Shown here piece by piece: positions 22,070 to 30,026 of a stretch of DNA of 64,000 nt. The translations under genes and the position numbers were made by a program. Within the stretch, counting starts at the first letter, position 1; each line of letters starts with the position of its first letter. Below the pieces are notes generated by a model. It was not told the origin of the DNA, did not search any database, and saw only the letters and a program-made list of their open reading frames with translations. Origin of the DNA: Pseudonocardia cypriaca (GTDB lineage: Bacteria; Actinomycetota; Actinomycetes; Mycobacteriales; Pseudonocardiaceae); NCBI RefSeq assembly GCF_006717045.1, contig NZ_VFPH01000001.1, forward strand, positions 2,666,001 to 2,730,000. The letters are read 5' to 3'.

Positions 22070-22561
22070 TCAGGTCTTCCGCACCACCCGCTCCGGCTCG
22101 CCCGGCTTCCAGATCGTCACCGCCATCCCGCCGTCGACGATCTCCACCGACGACGCCCCGGTCAGGTCCGCGACGTAGAAGGGCCGGAACTCCCGCCCCC
22201 GCAGGTCGAAACCGGTCTCCTCGAAGAGGGCGTCGGCGAACCGCTGGTGCAGTGCCTCGTCCTGCTCGTCGTGCACGCGCCCGAAGAGCTTCGCGTCGCC
22301 GTCGGACACGTGGGTGTCGACCGTGGCGGTGTGCAGGCAGAAGCGGGGGTCGCGGGCGAGGTCGTGGAACTTCGTCGTGCCCGGCATGCCGGCGAGGACC
22401 AGCCGCCCCTCGAAGATCCGGGGCTCGATGGGGCTGATCCGCGGGAAGCCGTCCGACCGGAGCGTGGCCAGCATGCACAGGTTCCCGGTCTTGGCGTGGC
22501 GTCGCGTGAAGATCTCGGCGATCCGCGGTGCCCCCGTCGTGAACTCCTGCCAGGTGCTCAT
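22070..22561 (-). CDS. Pyridoxamine 5'-phosphate oxidase-family (FMN split-barrel) protein
   Basis: This is a 163-residue split beta-barrel protein of the PPOX family, likely to bind FMN or F420. NLCMLATLRSDGFPRISPIEP gives the first strands and the phosphate-binding turn, and LVLAGMPGTTKFHDLARDPRF the second. The substrate is not predictable from sequence. ATG 22561 was taken over an upstream start since homology begins at WQEFTTGAPRIAEIF and TAGCGT lies 8 nt upstream. Confidence 0.85.
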   Translation of the reverse strand: MSTWQEFTTGAPRIAEIFTRRHAKTGNLCMLATLRSDGFPRISPIEPRIFEGRLVLAGMPGTTKFHDLARDPRFCLHTATVDTHVSDGDAKLFGRVHDEQDEALHQRFADALFEETGFDLRGREFRPFYVADLTGASSVEIVDGGMAVTIWKPGEPERVVRKT

Positions 22562-22626
22562 GGTGGGCGACGCTACGGGCCAACCCGGACACGTGCTGTC
22601 AGGGAAGCGGCTGCGATCATCGGATC

Positions 22627-23178
22627 GTGCCACCGCTGGGCGCGTCCGATCCGCTGCCGCACCACCCGCGCCGCGTGCTCGTCGCCGGTTGCTCCGGGGC
22701 GGGGAAGAGCACCCTCGCCGCGGCCCTCGCCGGCCGGCTCGGCATCCCGTACCACGAGCTGGACGCCCTGCGGCACGGCGCGGAGTGGGTGCCCCGCGCG
22801 GAGTTCGAGGCCGACGTGGCAGCGTTCGCCGCCACGGAACGCTGGGTCACCGAATGGCAGGGCGGATCGGTGCGGCCGCTGCTGCTGGCCCGTGCGGACC
22901 TGGTCGTCTGGCTCGACCTGCCGCGCTGGCGGGTGTTCAGCCAGCTGCTGCGGCGCACGGTTCACCGACGGCTCCACCGGACCGAGCTGTGGAACGGGAA
23001 CGTCGAGCCGCCGCTGTGGACGTTCGTCACCGATCCGGAGCACGTCCTGCGGTGGGCGTGGTCGTCGTACCGCCGCAACCGGCACCGGATGCGGGAGCTG
23101 CTGGCGGGAGGCGCGGCTCCTCCCGTCGTCCGCCTGCGCAGCCGCCGGGAGATCCGGCGCTGGCTCGCTTCGATCTAG
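22627..23178 (+). CDS. P-loop NTPase of the adenylate-kinase-like (FlaR/topology modulation) type
   Basis: This is a 183-residue small kinase-like protein. The Walker A VLVAGCSGAGKSTLAAAL is near residue 18-35, LGIPYHELDALRHGAEWV is the DxD-type substrate region after it, LVVWLDLPRW is Walker B-like and RSRREIRRWLASI closes the protein. Members carry names such as adenylate kinase or topology modulation protein without proven function. The end overlaps the convergent methyltransferase by 4 bp. Confidence 0.8.
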   Translation: MPPLGASDPLPHHPRRVLVAGCSGAGKSTLAAALAGRLGIPYHELDALRHGAEWVPRAEFEADVAAFAATERWVTEWQGGSVRPLLLARADLVVWLDLPRWRVFSQLLRRTVHRRLHRTELWNGNVEPPLWTFVTDPEHVLRWAWSSYRRNRHRMRELLAGGAAPPVVRLRSRREIRRWLASI

Positions 23179-23753
23179 GGCCGGGGTTCGCGGGCGATCA
23201 GGACGCGGGCGGGCGGCAGGTTCCGCCAGATCGTGGGGCTCGCGGTGAGCGAGCCGAACGCCGCCCGCAGGTCCTCGGCCTGCTTCCGCGCGGGCGGGAG
23301 CAGGTGGAAGCCGCGCAGGGTGGCTTGCGTGAACGTGCCGGTGGGCGCGAGGGCGCGGGCGGCCAGCGCGGGCACGGGCGCGGCCGCGTAGGCCGCCCAC
23401 GGCAGCAGGCTGACGATCGCGTCCGCCTGGTCGATGCCGTGCTCGGTCAGCACGTCCGGCAGCCGGGCCGCGTCGGCGCACACGACGGTGACGGCCGGGT
23501 GCCGCTCGGCGAGGCGCGCGGCGAGCACCGGGTTGATCTCGACCGCGACGTGCCGCCCCGTGCCGCGGAGGCGGTGCTGCAGCGCGTCGGTGACCCGGCC
23601 GGTGCCCGCGCCCAGCTCGACGACGACCCGCGAACCGTCGAGCTGGTGCGGCGCGAGCAGGGCCGTGACCAGCGCTTCGGAGCTCGCCGTCACGGTCGCG
23701 ACGCGCGTCGGCGCGCGCAGGAACTCCTGGAACAACACCCGGCCGTCACTCAC
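23175..23753 (-). CDS. SAM-dependent methyltransferase (rRNA-adenine / phospholipid N-methyltransferase-like)
   Basis: This is a 192-residue class I methyltransferase. Motif I VVVELGAGTGRVTDAL lies near 43-58, the acidic loop is HVAVEINPVLAARL, and CADAARL and IVSLLPWAAY follow. The N-terminal FLRAPTRVATVTASSEALV resembles PmtA-type phosphatidylethanolamine methyltransferases and KsgA-like proteins. GTG 23753 has TAGGGT ending 6 nt upstream and no Shine-Dalgarno, so the mRNA is probably leaderless. Confidence 0.8.
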   Translation of the reverse strand: MSDGRVLFQEFLRAPTRVATVTASSEALVTALLAPHQLDGSRVVVELGAGTGRVTDALQHRLRGTGRHVAVEINPVLAARLAERHPAVTVVCADAARLPDVLTEHGIDQADAIVSLLPWAAYAAAPVPALAARALAPTGTFTQATLRGFHLLPPARKQAEDLRAAFGSLTASPTIWRNLPPARVLIAREPRP

Positions 23754-23805
23754 GCCGTGACCCTATGGACGGCCGGTGGCCGGCGGGGTGACGCGCAGGG
23801 GAACA

Positions 23806-25314
23806 TCAGCCGTCGGACATGCGCGCGAGGTCGCGGGCGCGCAGCGCGAGCCACAGCTCCTGCCGGTCGTGGGCCGAGCCCAGCCGGCGGCCCGTGAGCT
23901 CCTCCACGGTCGCGATCCGGTTGCGGACGGTGTGGCGGTGGACCTGCAACGCCGCGGCGGCCGCCTCCCAGTGGCCGTTGTGCTCGAGGAACGCGGTGAG
24001 GGTGCGCACGAGCTCGGCGGAGCGCTCGCCAGCGTCGAGGGGGCCGAGGACGGCGTCGGCGTAGCCCTGCAGCCGTTCGGCGGGCACGGTCGCGAGCAGC
24101 TGGCGGCTGCTCGCGATGTCGGCCGCGTGCACGTGGCGGCCGGTGATCCGGCTCTCCGGCAGCGCGGAGCGCGCCTGCCGCAGCGACACGGCGAGCGCTC
24201 CGGGTCGCACCCCGATGCCGATCCCGGCGGGGCGGGCGGGGGCGAGCGTGGCCAGCACGGCGGCCAGGTCGACGCCGACCGGCACGGCCAGCTCGACGGC
24301 TTCCTCCTCCCCGATCCGGACTACGCGGGTCAGTGCGTCGGGCAGGGCCCCGGCGATGTCGGCGGCGAGCTCCGCCGCATGCGGCGCGGCGACGACGGCG
24401 GCCTGCAGGTCGGCGTCGGGCAGCCCCGCCGCGTCCAGCCAGCGTGCGGCGACGAGGTCGTCGACGGTGCCCCGCGCCAGCCGGGCGAGCACCTGCGCGC
24501 GGTCGCGCTGCCGCGTCGCGCCCAGCCCGTGCACGCGTTCGAGCTCGAGCGACAGCAGCGAGACGAGGTCGCCCGTGACGAGGTTGGAGCCCACCCGGTC
24601 GGCAGGTCCCGCGACGAGCAGCCAGGCCCGCAGCCGGCGCGAGCCGAGCGGGTGCACCTCCCGCCTGCGGCCGGCGCCCGCGTCGACCGCGGCGCCGAGC
24701 AAACCTTGGGCGCGGACCCGGGCGAGCATGCCCGTGAAGTCGCCGACGAGGGGTTCGTGCCCGGCCCGGGAGCTGGCGATGGGCCGCTCGAGCAGGTCGA
24801 CGACGAGCGCGGCGCGGCCGGTGGCCCGCTCGTACGCGCCGAGGATCCCGGCGAGCCCGCCGGGCTGGACGGCGGCCGCGGTGAGCGCCCGCTGGGTGTG
24901 CAGCGCCCACTCCAGCTGCCGGCGCTCCTCGCGCGCCCGCCAGGCGAACACCGCCTTCGTGACGGCGATGAACGGCACCCCGTCCGGCACGGTCAGCAGC
25001 GGCAGGCCGGCCTCCTCTGCCGCTCGGACGAGGCAGGCCGGGGCCGACTGGTAGCGCAGGTCGGCACCCAGCCCGAGCCCGAGCGCCCGCACTCCCGCGG
25101 CGAGCAGCCCGGCGACGTACGCGGCGCAGCCGGGGTCGGACTCGTCGAGCAGGAGCCCGATCGTGAGCAGCAGCTCGCCGCCCTGCAGCCACGGTCCGGG
25201 CTCGGCGAGCTCGGACACCGCCGCGGCCTCGATCTCGCGGCCGAGCCCGCCGCGGCCCGCTACGACCGCGAGCCGCAGCGCCGGGTCGGCGACCAGATCG
25301 GCGACGGTCAGCAG
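23806..25314 (-). CDS. PucR-family transcriptional regulator (apparent CTG start)
   Basis: This is a 502-residue activator of the PucR/CdaR type. The N-terminal PucR sensor domain includes VSELAEPGPWLQGGELLLT, a GGDEF-like central region follows, and the C-terminal helix-turn-helix is in LQVHRHTVRNRIATVEELTG. The conserved beginning LLTVADLVADPALRL lies between an in-frame TAA (25359-25357) and the first usual start, GTG 25218. The only initiator-like codon matching the family start M-L-T-V is CTG 25314, with AGGA 9-12 nt upstream. It is divergent from the agmatinase gene, its likely target. Confidence 0.85.
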   Translation of the reverse strand: MLTVADLVADPALRLAVVAGRGGLGREIEAAAVSELAEPGPWLQGGELLLTIGLLLDESDPGCAAYVAGLLAAGVRALGLGLGADLRYQSAPACLVRAAEEAGLPLLTVPDGVPFIAVTKAVFAWRAREERRQLEWALHTQRALTAAAVQPGGLAGILGAYERATGRAALVVDLLERPIASSRAGHEPLVGDFTGMLARVRAQGLLGAAVDAGAGRRREVHPLGSRRLRAWLLVAGPADRVGSNLVTGDLVSLLSLELERVHGLGATRQRDRAQVLARLARGTVDDLVAARWLDAAGLPDADLQAAVVAAPHAAELAADIAGALPDALTRVVRIGEEEAVELAVPVGVDLAAVLATLAPARPAGIGIGVRPGALAVSLRQARSALPESRITGRHVHAADIASSRQLLATVPAERLQGYADAVLGPLDAGERSAELVRTLTAFLEHNGHWEAAAAALQVHRHTVRNRIATVEELTGRRLGSAHDRQELWLALRARDLARMSDG

Positions 25315-25351
25315 GGCGGGTTTCCTGGACGTTCCGGCGAATTCGATGCGA

Positions 25352-25366
25352 CGACGTTAGACGTCG
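25352..25366. promoter_or_regulatory. Candidate PucR operator
   Basis: CGACGT-TAG-ACGTCG is a perfect 6+3+6 inverted repeat in the 93-bp space between the divergent PucR and agmatinase genes. It is the only good dyad there. Binding by the adjacent regulator is inferred from position. Confidence 0.45.
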
Positions 25367-25407
25367 CGGCGATGTCCCGAAAGCGCTCGGCCCTCCACCC
25401 TGGGCCG

Positions 25408-26340
25408 ATGGCGCTCGGACCAGTCGACGCGACAGTCACCCCCCGCTTCGCCGGACCGGAAACGTTCGCGCGCCTGCCACGCCTCGATCAGGTCACCGAC
25501 GTGGACGTGGCGGTGCTCGGGATGCCGTTCGACTCCGGGGTGTCCTACCGGCCCGGCGCCCGCTTCGGGCCCGCGCACGTGCGCGCGTCGTCCAAGCTGC
25601 TGCGCCCGCACCACCCGGCGCTGAAGGTGGACCCGTTCGCCGACCAGCAGGTGGTCGACGCGGGCGACGTGTCGATCAACCCGTTCGACATCGAGGACGC
25701 GATCCGGTCGGTGGAGCGCGCGTCCGACGAGCTGCGGGGCGGCGGGGCCCGCCTGCTGTCGGTCGGCGGTGACCACACGATCGCCCTGCCGCTGCTGCGC
25801 TCGGTGCACCGCACGCACGGACCGGTCGCCGTGCTGCACTTCGACGCCCACCTCGACACCTGGGACACCTACTTCGGCGCGCCGTACACGCACGGCACCC
25901 CGTTCCGGCGCGCGAGCGAGGAGGGCCTGCTCGACCCGGAGCGCTGCCTGCACGTCGGGATCCGCGGGCCCCTCTACGGCGCCGAGGACCTCGCCGACGA
26001 CGCCCGGCTCGGTTTCCAGGTGATCGGCTCCGACGACTACCAGGTCGACGGGCTCGCCACCGTGGTCGAGCGGATGCGCGCCCGCCTCGGCGAGGGCCCG
26101 GTCTACGTCTCGGTCGACATCGACGTGCTCGACCCCGCCCACGCGCCCGGCACCGGGACCCCCGAGGCCGGCGGGCTGACCAGCCGCGAGCTGCTGCACA
26201 CGCTGCGCGGTCTCGTGGGGACCGACATCGTCGGCGCGGACATCGTCGAGGTCGCCCCCGCCTACGACCACGCGGAGATCACCGGGATCGCGGCGGCGCA
26301 CGTGGCGTACGAGCTGCTCTCCGTGCTCGCCGCGAAATGA
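25408..26340 (+). CDS. speB: Agmatinase / ureohydrolase family protein
   Basis: This is a 310-residue binuclear-manganese ureohydrolase, which splits urea from agmatine or a related guanidino compound. All metal motifs are visible: SVGGDHTIALP, VLHFDAHLDTWD (DAHxD) and VYVSVDIDVLDPAHAPGTGTP. Close relatives act on agmatine, guanidinobutyrate or guanidinopropionate, and sequence alone does not separate them. ATG 25408 fits the family start LGPVDATVTPRFAGP; ATG 25372 in the same frame is possible. It is followed after 10 bp by a TPP enzyme and then a symporter, forming a catabolic operon. Confidence 0.88.
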   Translation: MALGPVDATVTPRFAGPETFARLPRLDQVTDVDVAVLGMPFDSGVSYRPGARFGPAHVRASSKLLRPHHPALKVDPFADQQVVDAGDVSINPFDIEDAIRSVERASDELRGGGARLLSVGGDHTIALPLLRSVHRTHGPVAVLHFDAHLDTWDTYFGAPYTHGTPFRRASEEGLLDPERCLHVGIRGPLYGAEDLADDARLGFQVIGSDDYQVDGLATVVERMRARLGEGPVYVSVDIDVLDPAHAPGTGTPEAGGLTSRELLHTLRGLVGTDIVGADIVEVAPAYDHAEITGIAAAHVAYELLSVLAAK

Positions 26341-26350
26341 TCACGGCGAA

Positions 26351-27985
26351 ATGAGCACGCGCAACGGCGGGGCCGCCGTCGTCGAGACGCTCGCCGCGCA
26401 CGGCGTCGACACCGTCTTCGGGATCCCGGGCACCCACAACCTGGAGCTCTACCGGCACCTCGTCGCGTGCGGCATCCGGGCCGTCACGCCCCGCCACGAG
26501 CAGGGCGCGGGCTACGCGGCCGAGGGGTACGCGCGGGTCGGTGGGCGGCCCGGCGTCGTGCTGACCACCAGCGGTCCCGGCCTGACCAACGCGATGACGG
26601 CAGCCGCCACCGCCTACGCGGAGTCGCAGCCGATGCTCGTCCTCTCGCCGGGCGTGCCGACCGGCACCGAGGGCGCCGACCTCGGCCTGCTGCACGAGAC
26701 GAAGGACGCGAGCGGCGCGATGGACCGCCTCGTCCGCTGGAGCCGGCGCGTCGAGAGCCCCGAGGAGGCCGCCGACGCCGTCACCGAGGCGTTCGCCACG
26801 TTCCGCGGAACGCGCCCGCGGCCGGTCCACGTCGAGGTCCCCCTGGACGTCCTCGAACGGGCGTGGGGCGGCAGCCCGTGGGTCGGGGCTGTCACGGCGG
26901 CACCCGAGCCCGACGCCGCCGACGTGCGGCGCGCGGCCACCCTGCTCGCCCGGGCGCGCCGGCCGCTGGTGATCGCGGGCGGCGGCGCCGTCGACGCCGC
27001 GGCGGAGGTTCGCGCGCTCGCCGAAGCGCTCGGCGCGCCCGTCGCCACCACGGTCAACGGCAAGGGCGTGCTCGACGAGTCGCACCCACTCGCCGTCGGC
27101 GCCGCCGTGCGGCTGCGGGCCCTGCAGAAGGCGACCGCGGACAGCGACGCGCTGATCGTGGTGGGCAGCGAACTCGGCGACGCAGACCTGTGGGAGGGCC
27201 GGATCGCGGCGCCGGCGGTGATCCGCTGCGACATCGACCCGGGACAGCTGCACAAGAACTGCCCGGCGGACGTCGCGCTGCTCGGCGACGCCGCGACCAC
27301 CCTGCAGGCCCTGCTTGCGGCCCTCCCGGCGAATCCGACGAGCGACGCGTTCGTCGGTACCTATCCGACGAACGCGCCGTTCGTCGGAACGGATGGGCGC
27401 GCCGCGAGGGCGGGCGAGCTGCGGGAGGCGTGCCGCGCCGAGGCGAGGGGCGGCGCCGGAGCCTACGAGGAGATCAACGCCGCGGTCCGAGCCGCGCTGC
27501 CCGCGGACGGAGTGCTCGCCGGCGACAGCTCGCAGGTCACCTATCTGGGCTCGGTCCACTTCTTCGACGTCCTCGCGCCGCGCCGGTTCTGCTACACCCC
27601 GGGCTATGCGACGCTCGGCTACGGCCTGCCGGCGGCGATCGGGGCGTCGCTCGCCCGGCCGCAGGCCCCCGTGGCGGTTCTGCTGGGGGACGGGGCGTTC
27701 ATGTTCTCCGTGCAGGAGCTGGCCACCGCCGTCGACCTGCGGCTGCCGCTGCCGATCGTCGTGGTCGACAACGGCGGCTACCGGGAGATCCGCGACCAGC
27801 AGGAGACGCGGGGAATCCCGCCCGTCGGTGTGGACCTCCCGGTGCCCGATCTCGCCTCGCTGGCCAGGGCGTTCGGCGCCCTCGGCGTGCGGGCGACCGA
27901 CCCGGGCGCGGTCACCGCGCTCGTGGCCGACGCGCTGTCGGCCGACCGCCCGACCCTCATCCACCTGAAGACACGAACGGAGTGA
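26351..27985 (+). CDS. Thiamine-pyrophosphate enzyme (acetolactate-synthase-like)
   Basis: This is a 544-residue TPP enzyme with the three-domain order of acetolactate synthase and glyoxylate carboligase. HEQGAGYAAEGYAR holds the catalytic Glu (E50), VLTTSGPGLTNAMTA is typical, and the TPP site runs GDGAFMFSVQELATAVDLRLP to VVVDNGGYREI. The FAD-type central domain is plausible (ITPGQL-like IDPGQLHKNC). Substrate is unknown; position next to agmatinase suggests a step in guanidino-acid or amino-acid breakdown. A linker near residue 330-350 is formed by two tandem 10-residue repeats described separately. Confidence 0.85.
   Translation: MSTRNGGAAVVETLAAHGVDTVFGIPGTHNLELYRHLVACGIRAVTPRHEQGAGYAAEGYARVGGRPGVVLTTSGPGLTNAMTAAATAYAESQPMLVLSPGVPTGTEGADLGLLHETKDASGAMDRLVRWSRRVESPEEAADAVTEAFATFRGTRPRPVHVEVPLDVLERAWGGSPWVGAVTAAPEPDAADVRRAATLLARARRPLVIAGGGAVDAAAEVRALAEALGAPVATTVNGKGVLDESHPLAVGAAVRLRALQKATADSDALIVVGSELGDADLWEGRIAAPAVIRCDIDPGQLHKNCPADVALLGDAATTLQALLAALPANPTSDAFVGTYPTNAPFVGTDGRAARAGELREACRAEARGGAGAYEEINAAVRAALPADGVLAGDSSQVTYLGSVHFFDVLAPRRFCYTPGYATLGYGLPAAIGASLARPQAPVAVLLGDGAFMFSVQELATAVDLRLPLPIVVVDNGGYREIRDQQETRGIPPVGVDLPVPDLASLARAFGALGVRATDPGAVTALVADALSADRPTLIHLKTRTE
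27334..27393 (+). repeat. Tandem 30-bp palindromic repeat inside the TPP enzyme
   Basis: Two 30-bp units start at 27334 and 27364. The first has CCGACGA/TCGTCGG arms (27335-27341, 27351-27357); the second is a perfect 10-bp hairpin, CCGACGAACG-CGC-CGTTCGTCGG (27365-27387). They encode PTSDAFVGTY and PTNAPFVGTD, an in-frame duplication in the linker between the central and TPP-binding domains. Confidence 0.7.
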
Positions 27986-27988
27986 GAC

Positions 27989-29410
27989 GTGGACGTCGCC
28001 ATCGTCGCCGTGTACCTGGTCGCCATGATCGCCTTCGGCTTCTGGGGCAAGCGCCGCGCCACCACCGAGTCGGACTTCCTCGTGGCCGGACGCCGCCTCG
28101 GCCCGCTCCTCTACGCCGGGACGATGTCGGCCCTCGTGCTGGGCGGGGCGTCGACGATCGGCGGCGTCGGGCTGGGCTATGAGTACGGGCTGTCGGGCAT
28201 GTGGCTGGTGGTCGCGATCGGCACCGGCGTACTGCTGCTGTCCCTGCTGTTCGCCGGCCGCGTGCAGCGGCTGGGCGTCTACACCGTGAGCCAGATGCTC
28301 CGGCTGCGGTACGGGCCGGGTGCGAGCGTGCTGTCGGGCGTCGTGATGTTCGGCTACACCCTGATGCTCACGGTGACCTCGACGATCGCCTACGCCACGA
28401 TCTTCGCCGCCCTGCTCGACCTGCCGCGGGTGCCCTCGATCCTCGTCGGCGGCCTCGTCGTGGTGCTCTACTCGGCACTCGGTGGGATGTGGTCGATCAC
28501 CCTGACCGACTTCGTGCAGTTCCTCATCCAGACCGTCGGGATCTTCCTCATCCTGCTGCCGATCGTGCTCGTCCAGGCGGGCGGGTTCTCCGCGCTGCCG
28601 CCGGAGGCGCTCTCGCTGACCACGATCGGCGGCAGCACGATCGTCACCTACTTCGTCATCTACACCTTCGGCCTGCTCATCGGCCAGGACATCTGGCAGC
28701 GCGTGTTCACTGCGCGCAGCCCCGGCGTCGCCCGCTGGGCGGGCGCGGCGGCCGGCGTGTACTGCCTGCTCTACGGCGTGGCCGGCGCGCTGGTCGGGAT
28801 GGGGGCGAGTGTGCTCGTCCCGGGCCTCGAGGAGCGCGACGACGCGTTCACCGCCGTGGTGGGCGCGACCATGCCGCCGGTGCTGTCGGGCCTCGTGCTC
28901 GCCGCGGCGCTGGCCGCCGTCATGTCCACGGCGAGCGGCGCGCTGATCGCGACGGCCACCGTGTTCGGCAAGGACATCGTGCAGCGCCTTCGGAGCGGGG
29001 CTGCCGACGCGTCGGAAGACGAGCACGTGCGGGGCAACCGGGTGCTCATCGCGGCGTTCGGCGTGGTGGTGATCGTGATCGCGTGCATCCTGCAGGACGT
29101 CGTGGCCGCGCTGACCATCGCCTACGACATCCTGGTCGGCGGCCTGCTGGTGCCGATCCTCGGCGGTCTGGTGTGGCGGCGGGCCACGATCGTGGGCGCG
29201 GTGGCGGCGATGGCCATCGGTACCGTGGCGACGCTGGCCACGATGGCGGCGGTGGGCGACATCTACGCGAACGAGCCGATCTACGTCGGGCTCGCGTCCG
29301 GGCTCGTCGCGTTCGTGGCGGGGAGCCTCGCGTCCCGGCCGACCGCGTCCGACGTGCTCGCCGAGTGGGACCGGCGCAGCGCCGGGACGGGTGTGACGAC
29401 GCGGGTGTGA
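27989..29410 (+). CDS. Sodium:solute symporter (SSS family)
   Basis: This is a 473-residue membrane carrier with about 13 transmembrane helices. DFLVAGRRLGPLLYAGTMSA and LVLGGASTIGGVGLGYEYGLSGMW are the classic SSS beginning, and LAAALAAVMSTASGALIATATV is the conserved helix with the sodium site. It starts 3 bp after the TPP enzyme stop, so it is the likely importer for the substrate of the agmatinase/TPP enzymes. Confidence 0.92.
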   Translation: MDVAIVAVYLVAMIAFGFWGKRRATTESDFLVAGRRLGPLLYAGTMSALVLGGASTIGGVGLGYEYGLSGMWLVVAIGTGVLLLSLLFAGRVQRLGVYTVSQMLRLRYGPGASVLSGVVMFGYTLMLTVTSTIAYATIFAALLDLPRVPSILVGGLVVVLYSALGGMWSITLTDFVQFLIQTVGIFLILLPIVLVQAGGFSALPPEALSLTTIGGSTIVTYFVIYTFGLLIGQDIWQRVFTARSPGVARWAGAAAGVYCLLYGVAGALVGMGASVLVPGLEERDDAFTAVVGATMPPVLSGLVLAAALAAVMSTASGALIATATVFGKDIVQRLRSGAADASEDEHVRGNRVLIAAFGVVVIVIACILQDVVAALTIAYDILVGGLLVPILGGLVWRRATIVGAVAAMAIGTVATLATMAAVGDIYANEPIYVGLASGLVAFVAGSLASRPTASDVLAEWDRRSAGTGVTTRV

Positions 29411-29498
29411 CGCCGCCCGGTGGCGCAGCAATCCGGGAGAAGCCACCGTCGGTGTGCTGGACCTAGCCTCGGTCCTCGTCGACGGATCGGAGGATCGG

Positions 29499-29927
29499 GT
29501 GATCAGGAAGCTGTCCCACGCCTGCGTCTACGTGCTGGACCAGGACCGGGCGAAGGAGTTCTACACGGAGAAGCTCGGCTTCGAGGTGCGCAGCGACGTG
29601 CGGATGGGCAGTGAGTTCGAGGGAGCGGGTGAGGGGTTCCGCTGGCTCACCGTCTGCCCACCCGACCAGCCGGACGTGGAGATCATCCTGGCCGACCCCG
29701 GCATGGGCCACGACGCCGAGAGCGCCCAGCAGATCCGTGCACTCGTGGCGAAGGGGGCGATGGGTCCCGGGGCGATGACCACCGACGACATCCGGAAGAC
29801 CTTCGAAGAGCTGTCGGGTCGCGGGGTCGTGTTCACGCAGGAGCCGGTGACCCGGCCCTACGGCGTGGAGGCGCTGTTCCGCGACGACTCCGGCAATTGG
29901 TTCAGCCTCACCCAGCCCAACGCGTAG
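29499..29927 (+). CDS. VOC-family glyoxalase/dioxygenase-like protein
   Basis: This is a 142-residue single-chain vicinal-oxygen-chelate protein with two beta-alpha-beta-beta-beta modules. LSHACVYVLDQDRAKEFYTEKLGFEV opens the first module with the metal His, and VEALFRDDSGNWFSLTQ closes the second. The substrate cannot be read from sequence. GTG 29499 follows GGATCGGAGGATCG, a good Shine-Dalgarno, and homology starts here. Confidence 0.88.
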   Translation: MIRKLSHACVYVLDQDRAKEFYTEKLGFEVRSDVRMGSEFEGAGEGFRWLTVCPPDQPDVEIILADPGMGHDAESAQQIRALVAKGAMGPGAMTTDDIRKTFEELSGRGVVFTQEPVTRPYGVEALFRDDSGNWFSLTQPNA

Positions 29928-29971
29928 CCCGCGCGTCGGCGCGTCCCCCGCGGTGCCCCGAGGGCGCGCCG

Positions 29972-29999
29972 GTAGCCTGCCTCCTCGAACGGCTGTTCG
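29972..29999 (+). promoter_or_regulatory. ruvCAB promoter with LexA (SOS) box
   Basis: TAGCCT (29972-29977) is a -10 candidate. CGAAC-GGCT-GTTCG (29986-29999) is a perfect match to the actinobacterial LexA core CGAACNNNNGTTCG and would cover the transcription start. The ruvC GTG follows at 30027 with GGGGAG upstream. ruvCAB is LexA-controlled in mycobacteria. Confidence 0.85.
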
Positions 30000-30026
30000 C
30001 GGAGATGATCGGGTAGGGGAGATCGG

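Noticed and set aside
26799..26812. Palindrome CGTTCCGCGGAACG inside the TPP enzyme, same 14-mer as at 2451-2464
   Set aside because: Here it simply encodes T-F-R-G-T in a conserved stretch; a second occurrence in high-GC DNA does not prove a site.
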